DNA from: Pithys albifrons albifrons
Lineage: Eukaryota > Chordata > Aves > Passeriformes > Thamnophilidae
Assembly: GCF_047495875.1 (NCBI RefSeq)
Contig: NC_092459.1
Coordinates: forward strand, 17,469,795 to 17,533,794
Reading direction: 5' to 3'
DNA: 64,000 nucleotides
In this document: piece after piece, positions 12,062-26,647 of the stretch
Position numbering within the stretch: position 1 is the stretch's first letter
Layout: each line of letters begins with the position of its first letter
Made by a program: the position numbers and the translations under genes
The notes under the pieces: model-generated
What the model was told of the DNA's origin: nothing
The model's database searches: none
Seen by the model: the letters and a program-made list of their open reading frames with translations, nothing else

Positions 12062-12663
12062 GTAGAAACCCAAACTCAAGCTGCAGACCTGGACATGGCT
12101 ATCTCTGCTGTCCCTGCTAAAACTACAGTTGAAACTCAGACTCAAGTCGAGGCCAACAAAGCCCCTGTTCACTCTGTAGAGACCCAAACTAAAGAGCGGA
12201 AACTAATACAGCCTCCGTCCACTCTGTAGAAACCCAAACTCAAGTTGCTGAAGCTTAATACAGCCTCTGTTTGCTCGGTAGAAACCCAAACTCAGGCTGC
12301 AAATCTGGACAAGGCCATTTCTGCTGTTCCTGCTACAACCACGGCTGAAACCCAGACGCAAGCTGAAGCTAATACAGCTTCCGTTTGCTCTGTAGAGATT
12401 CAGACTCAAGCCGTAGATCTGGAGGTTGCCATCTCTATTAAGCCTGCTAAGACCACAGTTGAAGTGCAGACTCAGGCCAATGCTAATACAGCTCTCATTC
12501 GCTCTGTAGAAACTCAAACGCAAGCTGAAGATCTGGAAGTTGCCATCCCTACTAAGCCCACCAAGACCACAGTCGAAGCTCAGACTCAAGCCGACGCGGA
12601 TACAGTTCCTATTCGCTCTGAGGGGACTCAAACTCAGACCACTTGTACACCGACTCATGGATG
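12062..12663 (+). repeat. Tandem 114-bp array encoding ETQTQ motifs (ERV internal)
   Basis: Units start with GTAGAAACYCA or a near variant at 12,062, 12,176, 12,226, 12,278, 12,392, 12,506 and, diverged, at 12,620. Full units are exactly 114 bases (38 codons). Each encodes two copies of an (E)TQTQA motif separated by a segment with DL..AI and a Pro/Thr-rich part. The units at 12,176 and 12,226 are shortened to 50 and 52 bases. Together they total 102, so the frame downstream matches the frame upstream, but a TAG at 12,225-12,227 interrupts it. The array ends at a stop near 12,664. Such low-complexity Gln/Thr repeats may be a spacer in a structural polyprotein; that role is inferred. Confidence 0.8.
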
Positions 12664-12664
12664 A
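12245..12664 (+). pseudogene. Longest open part of the ETQTQ-repeat ERV gene
   Basis: A 139-residue frame covering the three intact 114-bp units and part of a fourth. Its first ATG lies inside a shortened unit, so it is unlikely to be a native start; the frame is more likely the 3' remainder of a longer gene broken by the stop at 12,225-12,227. The protein is acidic and rich in Thr, Gln, Ala and Val, with no membrane segment, catalytic motif or Cys-His box. No protease or polymerase coding follows before ordinary AT-rich DNA resumes, so the provirus is cut off here. Confidence 0.5.
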
Positions 12665-15600
12665 TAACAAATGCTCTCTGGGGATGGCTAGACCGGTGGG
12701 AGAAGATGAATTGCAGGCATAGAGGGAAGCCCATCTGGGCCATGGGTCAAACCATTACACCCCCACACATAGTATGCAAGAAAAGTAGAACAAAATGAGA
12801 GCCAAAGTACAATATCAAACTTGAATACTGAGGAAAGTTTATAAACAGACACAGGTAAGGCATCAAGAAGAGACATGTACATGCTTTTTAAACATCGTCA
12901 AACAAGAAACATTCTCTCTCCCACCATTCAGGTGATCCATAATACGAAAATTTTATGTTATATATTTATATCTCTTCACTACCACTATTAACCAAGTTGT
13001 TGACAAAGTAACAGTCAAGATACTAGCAATACTTGGCAACATGCAAGAAGAATTGAGAATAACTCGGAATTAAGTCATCAGGGTACTGGGCACTGCAGTC
13101 ACATTTATGTATTTGTTTTTGAAGGCAGAAAAAGCCATATATTAATCCTAGGCTATGGGTGTCATCTCTTGTTCAAGGATGCTTTAAACTAGAATTAAAG
13201 CACCTAAAATATTCTTTTCAAAATAATTCTTTAATCTTCCCCCAATCTTTAGTTTATTTCCAAACTTCCCCTGATTAACTAATAGGAAAGAAAATTTCCC
13301 CTAGAGAAAAAAAAAAAGGCATTTTGCGTGCCTCAAAGATTACCCATGTCTATTGACTGGAGTATTTTTTACTAATCTGCCCTGCCTCATTTCCTAAAAG
13401 ATCCAAGTAATGGTGAGTATTCTGCAGTCCATGAAGAAGAGGAACAAAACATGTAGCTGAAGTTCCTTCCTCTACAGAGTTCCTCAGTTTGTCTAATTAT
13501 GGAAATTTGCAAATTGAAGGAGTATTTTCCACTTTCCTTCTCATAGCACACCTGAGAATAATTGTCCAAATCATACCTTTTCAAACATAAGAAAATTAGG
13601 GAGGAATATCAAGGAGGAAGAAGAAAAGGAACTGTCAATATTTATTTTTGCAGCCTGATCTCCAGTGCTATATATTAATATTCTAAGGAAAGTGAGGGTT
13701 TAGCAGGGCAGGCAAGGGAGAGACAACTAGTCTTCTCATTTGTACACTACTAGAGAGAGGGTGGGGACAGCAGGGCAGAGAGAGCAAATAGTAAGAAGAC
13801 TACGTCTTTTACTCATATTTGAAATATAAAACCTTAGAGTCAAATTTACTGAGCCTGTACTTATACAGACTAGCAATGCATTATAAGAGCAGTAGATCTG
13901 CAAAGTAAAACTGCTTTTGTGAGGGATGCAACACTCCTATTATGGGCATTTTGGAAAGATTTTAGTTTGAGTTTGTTATAGTATGGTCCTATGGACTAAA
14001 TCCTCATTAATGGATGCAATTAATCAGCTGCATCTATGAAACACCTTTTAGTTTAGTTCCACCTGAAAGATACTCAGACTAGATGCTTCTGCATGAGCAT
14101 TTTAGTTCTCATTAGAAGCAGATTTTTGAAGGAAATCTCCTCTGTCACTGACACTCTGGTCTCCATTGTAGCGTGGTCTCTGAGCACACAAGATGGAGGT
14201 GCTTCAGGGGCAAACCTTGACAGATCATGCATTAACAGGTGTTCAATCCACAGGATCAGGCTAGAGGTAATCTGAAATGAAACTGAAATGTGAATGTTTA
14301 GTCCCTCTGCCTTATTCCACAAATCTTCTTGCGTTCAGATGTGCTACTTGCCAACAGAGGATATAACTCTCACACTCTCCAGACCACTTATAACATAGAC
14401 TACACAGCAAGAAATAAAGATGATAATAATAAGATTCATCTGAAAACCATGTCCCTAATCCAAAGTAAAATTTTAATGCATATGTACTAGGATTCTCTTT
14501 GGAAAGGATTATTTTCCATCACCATTTTATGCTTCATTCTGCAAGTCTAAATTGTTTTGAAAAAAAAAGTGCTTTATTCAGCTCACTGGTGGCAAAATCC
14601 CCTGAATAAAACAGTCAGTCTGAAACACTTTTGAGCACATCAGGTTAGTAAATGACAAACAGGACAGCTACAGCAAAGAGGGCAAGTCTAAGCAGTGGCA
14701 TCTATTCCAGCAAATAAAGAGCTGAGGGCCTAGATGTCAACTGGCACAACTTATATCAGTGAATCTAAACACTTTTGCCCTTCCTGAATATATAAACCAC
14801 ATAAACCCACAGGAATGGTCAATCCCAGTCTGCATATATTCTGGATGACTGCTAATTAGCCCAACACAAAATGAAGAAGCTAACATTTTAACAGTATGAT
14901 CAAATGCATTTTAGTGCTTGGAGCTATGCCATGTCCACCTTAGTGAGTGTAGTCAGTAGCCAGTAATTCCCACCCACAGAAGAGAAGAATACCAAAATCT
15001 GTCTTCAGAAAGGTAACATTTGAATTGAGTATTATTCTGTTCATACAGCAGTTACTTGACATCCAACAAAATGTTCAGATACCGAGGTAGGGCTGTACCT
15101 CTAAATCATAGTTTACCCTGTACCACCAGTGGAGAGACTGGAAGACTATTAAGTCTTAAAAAACTAAGAAAAGTTGTTATGTTCCAGTTAACTGAAACAG
15201 TCATAAAAAGACTCTGTAGAACTCATTAGCAAAAGCACCTCAATTTCACATAAGAACATGTAGTTAGTTTCCCAAGATATTTGATCTGTAAATATCAAGC
15301 AAGCTGATAAAGTGTTTAGATTGTAAGTTACATTAACAAATCTAAATTTCTATTCTGTGAAATAATATTTAAGATGATAATTTTCCATTATATTGAAGAA
15401 AGAAAATACTTTTTAGTATTTCTTGCAGATGATATGTAGAAAACATAGACTACTGCTTTGATTGTTCTTTAAGTCACATCCAATTAAATGTAAGATAGAG
15501 AATTAGTCATCAGTGAGCAGAAGCCTTTCTGAAGAAACATCAACACCACAAATAAAAGCAGAGATTATAGTCAGACAATTCAGTTACAGAGAAATGCTAT

Positions 15601-18600
15601 TCTTCTACCTAAATAATGTTCCCTCATCTTTCATTCTAGAAAATGTTTTCATTACTTAATTTAAATGGAAAAGTTCCCTTCTCCTTAGAACAAGTGTTTT
15701 TCAATTTATATTAATAATACTCTTTTGGCTGGCTTCCATTTGCCAAAGTTTCACAGAAATACTTCAAAAATAATGATGCTCTGCAAAACAATCTACTTTT
15801 TATCACCTATAAATTCCATTTGAAAAGAATTTATAGAACAGCATTATGTTAATCTTGCACCTCAGTACCATAAACCATGGCAGTAAGTTGGTGAGTTTCG
15901 TTTAGTTTTATTTCTTACTTCTGCTAGATATGCTGGGCTAAGTCATAGCTTTTTTAAGGCATATTAGTCTGCCTTACAAAAAATATTTTATAGTTGTCCC
16001 AGAGCATTCAGCCCTAACACTAATTGCTTAAAATTATACATGAAGCATTCTTTGCACCTTTTTATAGCATTTGGCAATGAATCACATATTGGAATAAAAG
16101 GGGAAATTTTATAAATTTTAAAAGATGAACTCTTCATTTTATGCTAAAAATTGATGAAGCAAGTTGTTTTTACGAAACTGAATTAGACTGAGCCTGGTCA
16201 GATTAAAATGATGCTGGAATTATGAGAACTACAGTCAACTCAAGCAGGTTTACTAGATTTAATTAATCTTAGATATGAAAACTATAACCAATATACATTA
16301 AGTTAATCTTGTCAGGGTCATAAAAGTCTGTCAGAGTGCTCAAAAATGAAAAGAAGAAACAGAAATAGCAGAGACTTAAGTAAGTTTTTTTTCCTACTAC
16401 ACAGATATATAAGTAACCCAGAAAAAACAACCCAGTACTCCCTGAGGTCTAGGTAACACCTTACTGCATAGTCACTCCTTTCACATCTATTCCCTTTTTG
16501 TAGTTACCCCATAATGTTTCTGTTCTTTATGAAGAAAAAAATCCTCTTCATTTTCATTAACTTCACGTCAACTGGTGTGATAAACTATGAAACAGAGCAC
16601 CTACATCAAGAGTACATTCTCAGCTAATGAGAAAGCCTATTTTTTGTTTTAGTTGTAAAGCAAAGGTTATGAAGAAGGAGCACAAGGTAATGAAGCACAG
16701 AAGGAGAGGGGTAAATAAGGACAATAGCATATAAGCACAATTAGTCACAAAATAGACTAAACATTGAAGAGATGACCAAAAAACCCACCATAAATCAAGT
16801 CAGTTTGTCAATTGTGGTTGGTTTGGGTGTTTTTCCTGGCTGGGAGACAGTAGAACATTAACCATTCTTTTATTGTTCCTGACATGTGAAAGGAATATTC
16901 TTGAGGGTTTAGTCACAGATGATTCCAACTGCTACAAGACTGCCTTTAAGAATTATGATTCTAATTTTTGATTTCTTACTATAAAGGTTCAATTACGGGT
17001 AGTAAAAGTTAGGAGAAGGAAGCTTTCTCCCAAGCTTCAATTTATATTATCTGACTCTCTGTCATAAATAACAGAGAGCTCTTTGGGGTTATGTATGTAA
17101 ATCAGATCTAAACAATTTCAGTGCATTAACTCTCACCAGTAGGTTGCTGTGGTAGCATTTTGACAGCTCAGACTTTGTACTTCTTTTCCTTGACCATCTA
17201 CCTTTCAGGAAATCCACATATTTCTCAGCTAATTATACTTTAAGCAGACAGCTTTCTTGTTGGATTCAGCATGTTTTCTGAAAAGAACATGTTGCTTTTG
17301 GGAGTCCTTTGAGATCAACACATCCTGCTACATATCCAACTCTGATTGTTTAAACAGAGCTGTGACAGTGCTATGCTTTTTTTAATGTCCCATCTAACAA
17401 AAGAGCTACAGCTGTTGAAACTTCTGAAAGTCTAATTTCAATGAAGAAATTATTATGTTGCAAATGGAAAGTATGTTGAATAGATTTAAGGCTCTTCTTC
17501 AGAAACTTTATAAGTAAATGAGTTATAAATACTGAATTTCACTTCTTTGGGAGCAAGTATTGTATAACTGTAAAGAGCTAATAAATTGGTCCATATCCTG
17601 TTTCTGCCATCCTTCTCTCGCAGATGACACTATGGAAAGAGTTAGTAACTTGATGTCAGTCATAATTTTGTATACAGTAGATTTCAGTGATTTTCTAATG
17701 TAAAACAAGTGACAACTTTGTCTTAAATCTATCAAGGAAATTGGAGGTTTGTGTAGCGTTAAGATACAGCGGGTTGAAGTGTATCTATTACCTACAGACT
17801 ACCAAAAGACTGAGAAGGTCTTCATTTAATCTTTGATAATCTTGGAGGACATATAATTTCTACAGACAGTAAGAATTTCTTGCTGAATGAGTTGCAAATG
17901 GTACTACCACAGCATATTTTGTGATTATCAGTCATAGAAGAGGTATCATATAGCCAGCCCACACATAATAAAGGGTTTTTTCAGAAAATAATGTCTTTTT
18001 TACCACTTTACTTTTCACGTATTATGAGTACAGATACATGCAGGTACACACACATGTTCCACTAGAATCAAAGATTCCTTTAATGATCACAAAATCCTGA
18101 ATAAGATGATTGGGAATTTTAGAACAGTAAAGTTACTCTTCAAAGCACACTAGGAAGTCTAATCTTTTTATTCAATGTAATTTTTTCTCTTATTATTCAA
18201 AAAAGACTATTCTGTTTAGCATATCCAGCATATGATGCACCATATGACGCACCAGATGTCTTAGTAAATAATTCATCTCTTAATGAAAAGTATGATAACT
18301 TTGAAACTGATAACTACCCTGACAATTCAAAACCAGAAAAGGAGAAGATTTTACAAAAAGCAATAGCTACATCACAAAACAATACTAGCAGACTGAACTG
18401 GCAACATATGCTTACTTATACTTCAACTGTACTCTGGAAATGAGCACACAGCATAGATTACTGCATATCCTTATACTGCCATCCCATCAGGGCCTCTGAA
18501 GGGTGGCAGAAGAATGTTTAAATTCTGCATTTACAAAAATGCCTAAGACAACAGGATGTGTTGAGAAAAGAAGAGGAAAAACACATCACATAAAATTAGA

Positions 18601-19783
18601 TTGCTATGCCTGCTTGAAGAGAGTATTTCACTAGTATAGAAGAAACTGGCATTTTATTAACAGAAAACATCTATGAGTAATTTCTAAAGCCTTTCTAAAA
18701 ATGTGACTTAATACTGTTAAGACAGGATTTGTATGGAAAGATGTGTCCATGAATTTCCTTACAGTATCTATGTCTTAGTTGCAGTCAGTGAAACAAATGA
18801 AAAATCTCTTTGCCTTTTGATTGAACAGGATTGCTGGAGAGGAAGATGACAACATGCTTGTGACAGACAACTTTCACATATGCATGTGCCTTCATGATAT
18901 TCAATATGAGATCAATTCTCCTGATACTTTACTCCAATAAACTTAATAATTTTACATACACCTACAAGAAAATCACAGCTTTTGTAGAGGAAGTAAAATA
19001 ATATTCCTTACTATCTCCCATATAATTTAGCACTGTTTTGAATGTGTTCTTGTTCTTCTGTATTTTTCATGTTATATATTAGCATTACATAAGCTTCATA
19101 ATATATCCATATACATGGTGATGATATACGTACTAGTCCTTAGTTAGATAAATGGGAGAAGCCAATATGTTTGTGGCCATAAATTAAATAAATAAGTATT
19201 TTCCAAAGAAGTCCACATCCATTAAAGGATGGGACAAGACAGTGCATGATTTACTGAGAGGAAAAAGAAATTGAGATTCAGAAGAAAACTTTTACAATGT
19301 TCTCTACATAATGTTGGAGAAGTTTCACCAGGTATTCACAAAATGGAAAGTGCTGAAGGACAATTTGCTCAATCTAAATTTACAAACCCCCCCCCCCAGA
19401 AACAATCCAACAAACTCAACTCACAACCTTACGTAAAATCTCTTTCCTTCAGGTTCTTCACTGGTGAAAGCAGGAATGATAATGCTCACCCACTTTAAAT
19501 CCTTACTATACTACTATTTACAGTTTATCTGGTGTCCAGATAGATGTTAACAACTGTTAATAAGAGCCACAGTGGAAGCTCTGTCCACCAGCATGCATAG
19601 TGCAGCCAACACAGTGTTTTTCCACTGCCTATATGGAAACTACCCTTCACAAAACAGGGGCTGAGCTAACCTGAGGCCCACTTGAACTCATTCCACATGT
19701 TGTTAGGCCTCCGCAAAACTGGGCATAAAAGGCATTTCCCATCAGGAGGTACAACTGACATTTTGTGGCAAGAGTCATCATGA
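12665..19783. other. Long noncoding stretch, no gene recognised
   Basis: About 7 kb of AT-rich sequence. The few frames reach 60-82 residues and show no domain. The first 100-200 bases may still be ERV internal sequence, but I see no pol motif and no 3' LTR. I recognised no CR1, RNA gene or microsatellite of note. Confidence 0.55.
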
Positions 19784-19788
19784 GCTGT

Positions 19789-20780
<992 letters not shown>

Positions 20781-20785
20781 GCTGT

Positions 20786-22205
20786 TAATAAAGATGTGAC
20801 ATCAAAAGGTTTTCATTTCCATCTCTGTATAACACTGCTTCTGTGGCCCTCAACAAATCAACCCTTTTTGCTGCACATGATCTAAGTAAAGTGTGGAACT
20901 CAATGCTGCTTTTGATCAAGGAAGTACTATGGAATTCAGCCACTCAGACTCTGGAAAGTGTGTTTACAGTGCAGATCTTAAGTAGCCATGAAAAAGCTAC
21001 TCCAGATGCACTTTGCACAGCAGATGGCATTACACAGAACTTGCCTGTTTAGAGGAAAAGTTTCTCCTCAGTTTTTATCCATCCAGCGATTTAAAATTCT
21101 CAGATAAACTGTGCAAAAGAAAAAAAATCCCCAAACAACAGGTACAAAACAGTAATGGAAATTTGGCATGGTGAAAGGAAGCATTATAAAGTCAATGATT
21201 TTATAGCAGCGTTCAGCATGAGCATGTACGATGCCTCTTTTAATATAGTACAAAACAACTGATGTTCTGCGTTCTCTAAATACTACAAATGGTTTTTGTC
21301 CCTATAACAATCTGAACTTCACAAGGAGATGATAAATGAGATAATATTGATTAGATTGTGCTAAAGGGTTCCAACTTTTCAAGGTTATATCCTTTAGAGA
21401 GTGTAAATCTCATTACAGAAATCTGCCTGCTGATATACATAAATAAAGAGTGGCAGAAGGGTTCCAGCATGACAGCTCTCACTGGAGTCACACTGTTCTT
21501 TAGACATAAAGTTCAGACAAGCAGGTACAGTGGAGTTCAAAACAGTAGCATCAGCCTGTCTTCTTCAAAGAAAACAGAGCAATAAAATTTATGTCATATC
21601 TGCAGTAAATTAGTGTTACTGACAAAGGGTATCTGGAGTGAAACACAATCTTGGGCATCAAGTTTGATTTAATTGTTGGCTTCATCAGCAATATGAAGGA
21701 TGAGTAAATCCATTAAATTATTCCCACTACTTTATTTTAACATGTAATTTTTATAGTAATGTATGGCGAAAGAATCTTAAGTTCAGCTGAAAGTCAGCAT
21801 CAGCCTTTTCCTGCTTCTGCTGATGAAAAAAAACCCCGAAAAACATCAAATAGCACACAAAAAAGCAAGTGCAATAATCTTCTAAATTTCCCTGTAGTTT
21901 GGCATTTACTCTTAACTATTGGAGGAAAAAAAGAGGCATTAGTACTAGCTATCTGCTTTTTAAAAACTTAGGATTTTTCTCCTAGACATTGCTGGGAGTG
22001 GGGAGTGAGATGTGGGGAAGAGTAATACTGAAAAACCTGAGATCCTTCTGTCTTGATGGACAGGAGTCACCAGTGCACACTGTCAGGCACAAAAGACAAC
22101 GGCATCAGCAATAAGGGACACAATGCAGGTAAATAATTTCCCTTGACTTGGCACTCAATAGACTCCACCCAGTTTTGGGCCCTGCAATACAAGAAGCACA
22201 CTGAC
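20786..22205. other. Noncoding stretch, no gene recognised
   Basis: AT-rich DNA with frames of at most 75 residues and nothing recognisable. Confidence 0.55.
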
Positions 22206-22520
22206 AAATGGGAGCAAGTCCAGTCAATGCCCACCAAAACAGCTGGAGCACATCCCCTGTGAGGAGAGGCTGAATAAGCTGGGTTTCCTTGAAACTAGAG
22301 AAGTAGTAGCTTTGAGGGAGGAGCTAACAGCATCCCTTGCTTCACCATGAAAACAATCCAGCAGAGAGTAGGTTGCCCAGAGAGGTTGCGCAGTCTCCAT
22401 CTTTGGAGGTATTAAAGATGCAATGGGGAAAAAGCCCAAAACAACTCAATCTGAATTCAGCAGTCGTTGTTTTCATGGGAAGGTTATGCTCACAGACCTC
22501 AAAATGTCCTTTTCAACCTG
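22206..22520 (+). mobile_element. CR1 LINE 3' fragment, plus strand
   Basis: Contains the CR1 3' region in forward order: CAGCTGGAGCACATCCCCTG, GAGGAGAGGCTGAATAAGCTGGG, then GGTTGCCCAGAGAGGTTG and GGAGGTATTAAAGATG, ending near CCTTTTCAACCTGAATGAG. It is 5'-truncated, has internal deletions, and lacks the final ATTCTATG repeats. It has no coding capacity. Confidence 0.85.
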
Positions 22521-23674
22521 AATGAGTCCAATTTGTGTTTGCTATCTCTATTATTGGGATGCCACTGACAAGCAATATTAGGTGTCAGTGTTGTCGGAAC
22601 TCGGTCATGCCCTGTTCCTTTCTGCTGAGCTCTACTACCGTTTCTATTCTCAGCAGTCTCTGCATTCTCAAGTGAAAGTGATTCTATTTATATTCATCTC
22701 ATAAAGTGTTTAAAACATGAGAAAAAAAACCTGTTTACAATATGAAACACAGACCTGAGGTGTAAAAGGAATACCAATGCTGTTCTTTTTTTGTGCAGCA
22801 GGTGGGCAAAAGTCTCATTTCCATTAAGACGTTAAAGCCATAAGCTCAAGTATGTTTTTATGACTTTGATAAATAAGTTTTCATGAAGATATGTACAGGT
22901 AAAAGGAGGATTTACTTTCCATTTATGACAGTAAGGAAGCCAAGAGAAGAAATATGAAAAATTTGACCATTCTGATATTTAGTAAGTGCTTGGTACATAT
23001 CTTTAATAGGATCCTGAAACTATTAATTTCACAGATTTTTAAGGGGACAAAAAATCTTCCCAAGTAAGTGGGAAGACAACAAAATTTACACTGGAAAGTA
23101 ATGCCTCCACAAAACAGAATACCTAGACACTCCCTCCCTGTTATGAAGCTCTGCCATCTATTTTCTTGTGTTTTCTACCCCTAAATCAGATGTCAAATTT
23201 TATTTACTTCAGAACAAAAGCTTCTGGAATCAGCTTTTGCCTAGGAAGGAATTTTAAAGGAAAAGGAGTGTTTAAAAGAAAATGCTTCAGTTAAGAAGTA
23301 TACCCTATTTATTTGTATTGTGGCATAGACAGATCTTGGAAATAAGCTTGAAATCCATGTCACCTTAGTAACGATGATATGTTTCATAAAAAACACAGGA
23401 AAGTTTAAGCTTCTTACAGTCACACACAATATGAATGAATGGATTCCAAACCTACCAAAATACTGGTGTGGAATATTAATGGTGGGCATCTATTTCACAA
23501 AAATGGCAAGATTAAATGTTGACCCCGAAAAGATAGATAAAAGCAAGACACAGATGTTTGTGGTAACATGACACCTAGTGTTCACTTTCAGGAAGCTTCT
23601 TAGTGGCGGTGCCAAATGCTGAAGAAATATCAATGCCCCAGGACTTCCTTTCCCCCCCTGCCTCACTCCGCCCT

Positions 23675-23700
23675 CCCCCCCCCCCCCCCCAAAAAAAAAA
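23675..23700. repeat. Poly-C to poly-A homopolymer junction
   Basis: Sixteen C are followed directly by ten A. Such junctions are unstable and often mis-sized in sequencing. The Gly-rich minus-strand frames across it are artefacts of the run. Confidence 0.9.
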
Positions 23701-26063
23701 GGGTAGCAAAAATATTGCATCTCTAATCAAGTACCTAAACACACAGACACAGTGAAAAATGAAAGGAGGAAAGGAACAGAAAATCTGCATGTTCTGCATT
23801 TGCTTTTCTTATTGAGAACACAATTTGGGTAACTCCAGAAAAGAGCACTCTCCAAACAAGTTTCATAGTGCCTTTTTCCTTTGGGTTTCTGCTGAAAAAA
23901 AGTCTACCATTTTTTTGATTCTGTATGAAAATTATTAGAAAACTGAGTTTGCTACATATGGCATGCACAAGTTTAAGAATCCCTATGTAAAAAAACCAAA
24001 ACAAACAACAACCAAACAAACAAAAAAAACCAATTTCTACAGACAGTAAAACTAGTCACAGAACTAGTGACAAGGTTTATTTATACACAGCAATGAGGTG
24101 TACATTTACTTCTTCATTTAAAATCCTTCTTTATCAACAGTGCAAGTGCTAGTGAAACTATCGTTCCCTTTCAAGCTTCTAGCAACACAATGAAAACCAC
24201 AGTAACTAATGCTTACTAGATCAATGAGACCATAAGATCCATGTAAAATCATGCATGGCACAGGTACTCTACCAAAGTGAGTAACAATTCCTAAGGGATA
24301 TGGCCCTTGAGTATTTCTAAGGGCAAAGATGGAGAAGGATTATATGAGAAATGAGGACAAAAAGTTCACTATAGATTCTGAAATCAGATGAATAAGAATC
24401 TGATACTGAATGAAACAGGTGTTAGAAATTACACTACAAAGAGACTGACAAAATATTTCAGACAAGATTTGACTGAAGCTTCAGTTCTACAAAACAGAAC
24501 AGAAACAATTACATGACAAGAAGTTTCTAGATACACTGCAAGAAACATTATTAATAGAGCTTGTTAATGTTAAAAATACATGCCTGCAAACTATATTAGT
24601 ATTGTGATTTAGATCTAGCATGCTGTCTTTAATTTAAAAATATGCTGAGTTATTTCCAGGGAGTAGTATTTTAATTGTTATCCTTCTAAAAAGAAAAAAA
24701 AAACAACCAATCTATCTTTTAAGTACTGTCTAGCTACCAGCCAATCCCAATTAATTGGACTTAGCATGCAGTAAACAGTAACTAATCTTATTACATCTTG
24801 TTTCTGAGAAAAATGTGCATACAGTCAGTACACAGGTATTAAAATACACATTTTTCCTTTAGCAAGGTAAGCAGACCTAGATTTCAATACTGTTAAATAA
24901 CTCAAGAAAACACAAGTCAAGCACTTATCACACTGTTAATTATAAATCAAGTTCTTATTTTTTAATATATTTTGAGCATAATACTCTGCAGAAGTTTGGT
25001 AGGTGGCATCTCAAGGGAGCCAGGCAGTCATGAACTCACCTAAATAAGTATCTGCCATAAGATGTCCCTCTTGAACTTAGAAGTCTACATGGCTTTTTTA
25101 CTAACACTATATATTCATGCCTTCTTCAATCATACACCTCTATTTAAAACAGTCTGAAAAGTGAGGCTAAGTTTTGTGTGTTTGCTGGAAACAGCCAGCT
25201 TGCCAAAGCCTTAGATTCATATCACTAGTTCTGACTCACGGTCCAAGTAAACTACATAGTCACATGCCTTTAGTTCCTATCACTCCTGTCCTGGTCAGTT
25301 CACCATCCATTGAGCACCTAGTTTGGTCCCAGGCAGAAATCCCATGGGTAGCAGTAGGAATGGCAAGTCCCATTGGCCTTAAAAATATACACTTAACACA
25401 AGAATATCATAAAATTCAGAAAGTCATAAAATTTCACCTAATGATAGTGATTATCCCTTATCTTTAATGCTGAAATATTCTGAACTCCCATACAAACTAC
25501 TCAGCTGTTAACATTTTAGATCATTTCTGCACATGCTATTTTTGCAGTTTATGAACAGCTCTTACAAAATAACAGCTGTGAAACAGATTTAAAACACAGA
25601 GGATTCTACAGTAGGTTTGATTCCATTATTTCTTTTTGAATTATAGAAATTCTAAAAATTCAAAGGTCAAATTTTTGCATGCCTTCACACACAGTTGAAA
25701 GATAGATGCAGATACATAGTACAAAAGCTGTCTTGGACAGGACAGCAGTTTGTTTCCACAAATTTACGTGCAGTTATCCTACATGCTTATGATGTCAAGT
25801 ATCCTCTACCCTTTGCTTCTACGTCTGCATTCCCAAATATTTACTCTCAGTCAAACAGAAGACCAAACCAGTTCTGAATTTACTGTGAAGGGGAAACGTG
25901 TCTCTAAGTTATCTTTCATGCAACCAAGATACCTTCTCAACAACCCTGGATAAAGTATGAGGAAGATGAGCACATTTTTCCTTTAAAAACTGCAAGGCTG
26001 TGGTCACCAAAATAGCTCAAAGGACAGGGCAAAAAAAATTAAGGGACTGTTTATTTTAACAAC

Positions 26064-26068
<5 letters not shown>

Positions 26069-26118
<50 letters not shown>
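26069..26118. repeat. (AT)25 dinucleotide repeat
   Basis: An uninterrupted 50-base AT repeat about 300 bases upstream of the CpG island. It is self-complementary, so it may form cruciform structures, and it is probably polymorphic. Confidence 0.95.
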
Positions 26119-26121
<3 letters not shown>

Positions 26122-26607
26122 ATGAGTAATTTTTTTGCTGGTGATTGAAAACCATTGCGATGACGCTTCAAAAAAGCACCTTTACATGACAAAAAGACCG
26201 GCACGTTAAACCAGATTCTGTAATGATTTTAAAAGGTCCGCAGGGCAGACCTACTATACTTTATATAAACAAGGACAGCAGAGAACCACCGTCAGAGGGC
26301 ATCATTCATGAATGATTTGCCAAATACGCTGCCGTAAAGTATCAAGTTATTTTCTAACTCCTACACGGGCTTCTCCTCAAAGTGCGTTAAGATGACAAAT
26401 ACCAGCACAGGCTTGCAGCTGGGTGACAAACCGAGCAATTCAACGCGGTCCCCGGGCAACTCGACCCTCATGCTGCAGATTGTCACGGCGGGGTGAAAAT
26501 CACGATGTGGATCAATCGGGGCAAGTCCCGCCCGGCCGCGCTGGGATGCCGGTGCTGTGCGGCTCCTCGTCCCCGCGGCTGGCGCGGGGCTGCGGGAGGA
26601 AGGCGGG

Positions 26608-26647
26608 ATGGAGGGATAACGGGATGGAGGGATAGCAGGATAGCGGG
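26608..26647 (+). repeat. Short GGGATGGAGGGATA-type tandem repeat in the CpG island
   Basis: Two and a half imperfect units built on GGGATGGAGGGATARC, degrading to AGGATAGCGGG. A small local repeat inside the island, with no known role. Confidence 0.6.

Larger units (their letters stand above)
22521..26399. other. Noncoding stretch upstream of the CpG island
   Basis: AT-rich sequence without recognisable genes. It contains a C-run/A-run junction at 23,675-23,700 and an AT dinucleotide repeat at 26,069-26,118. The last few hundred bases may belong to the upstream part of the promoter region. Confidence 0.55.
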
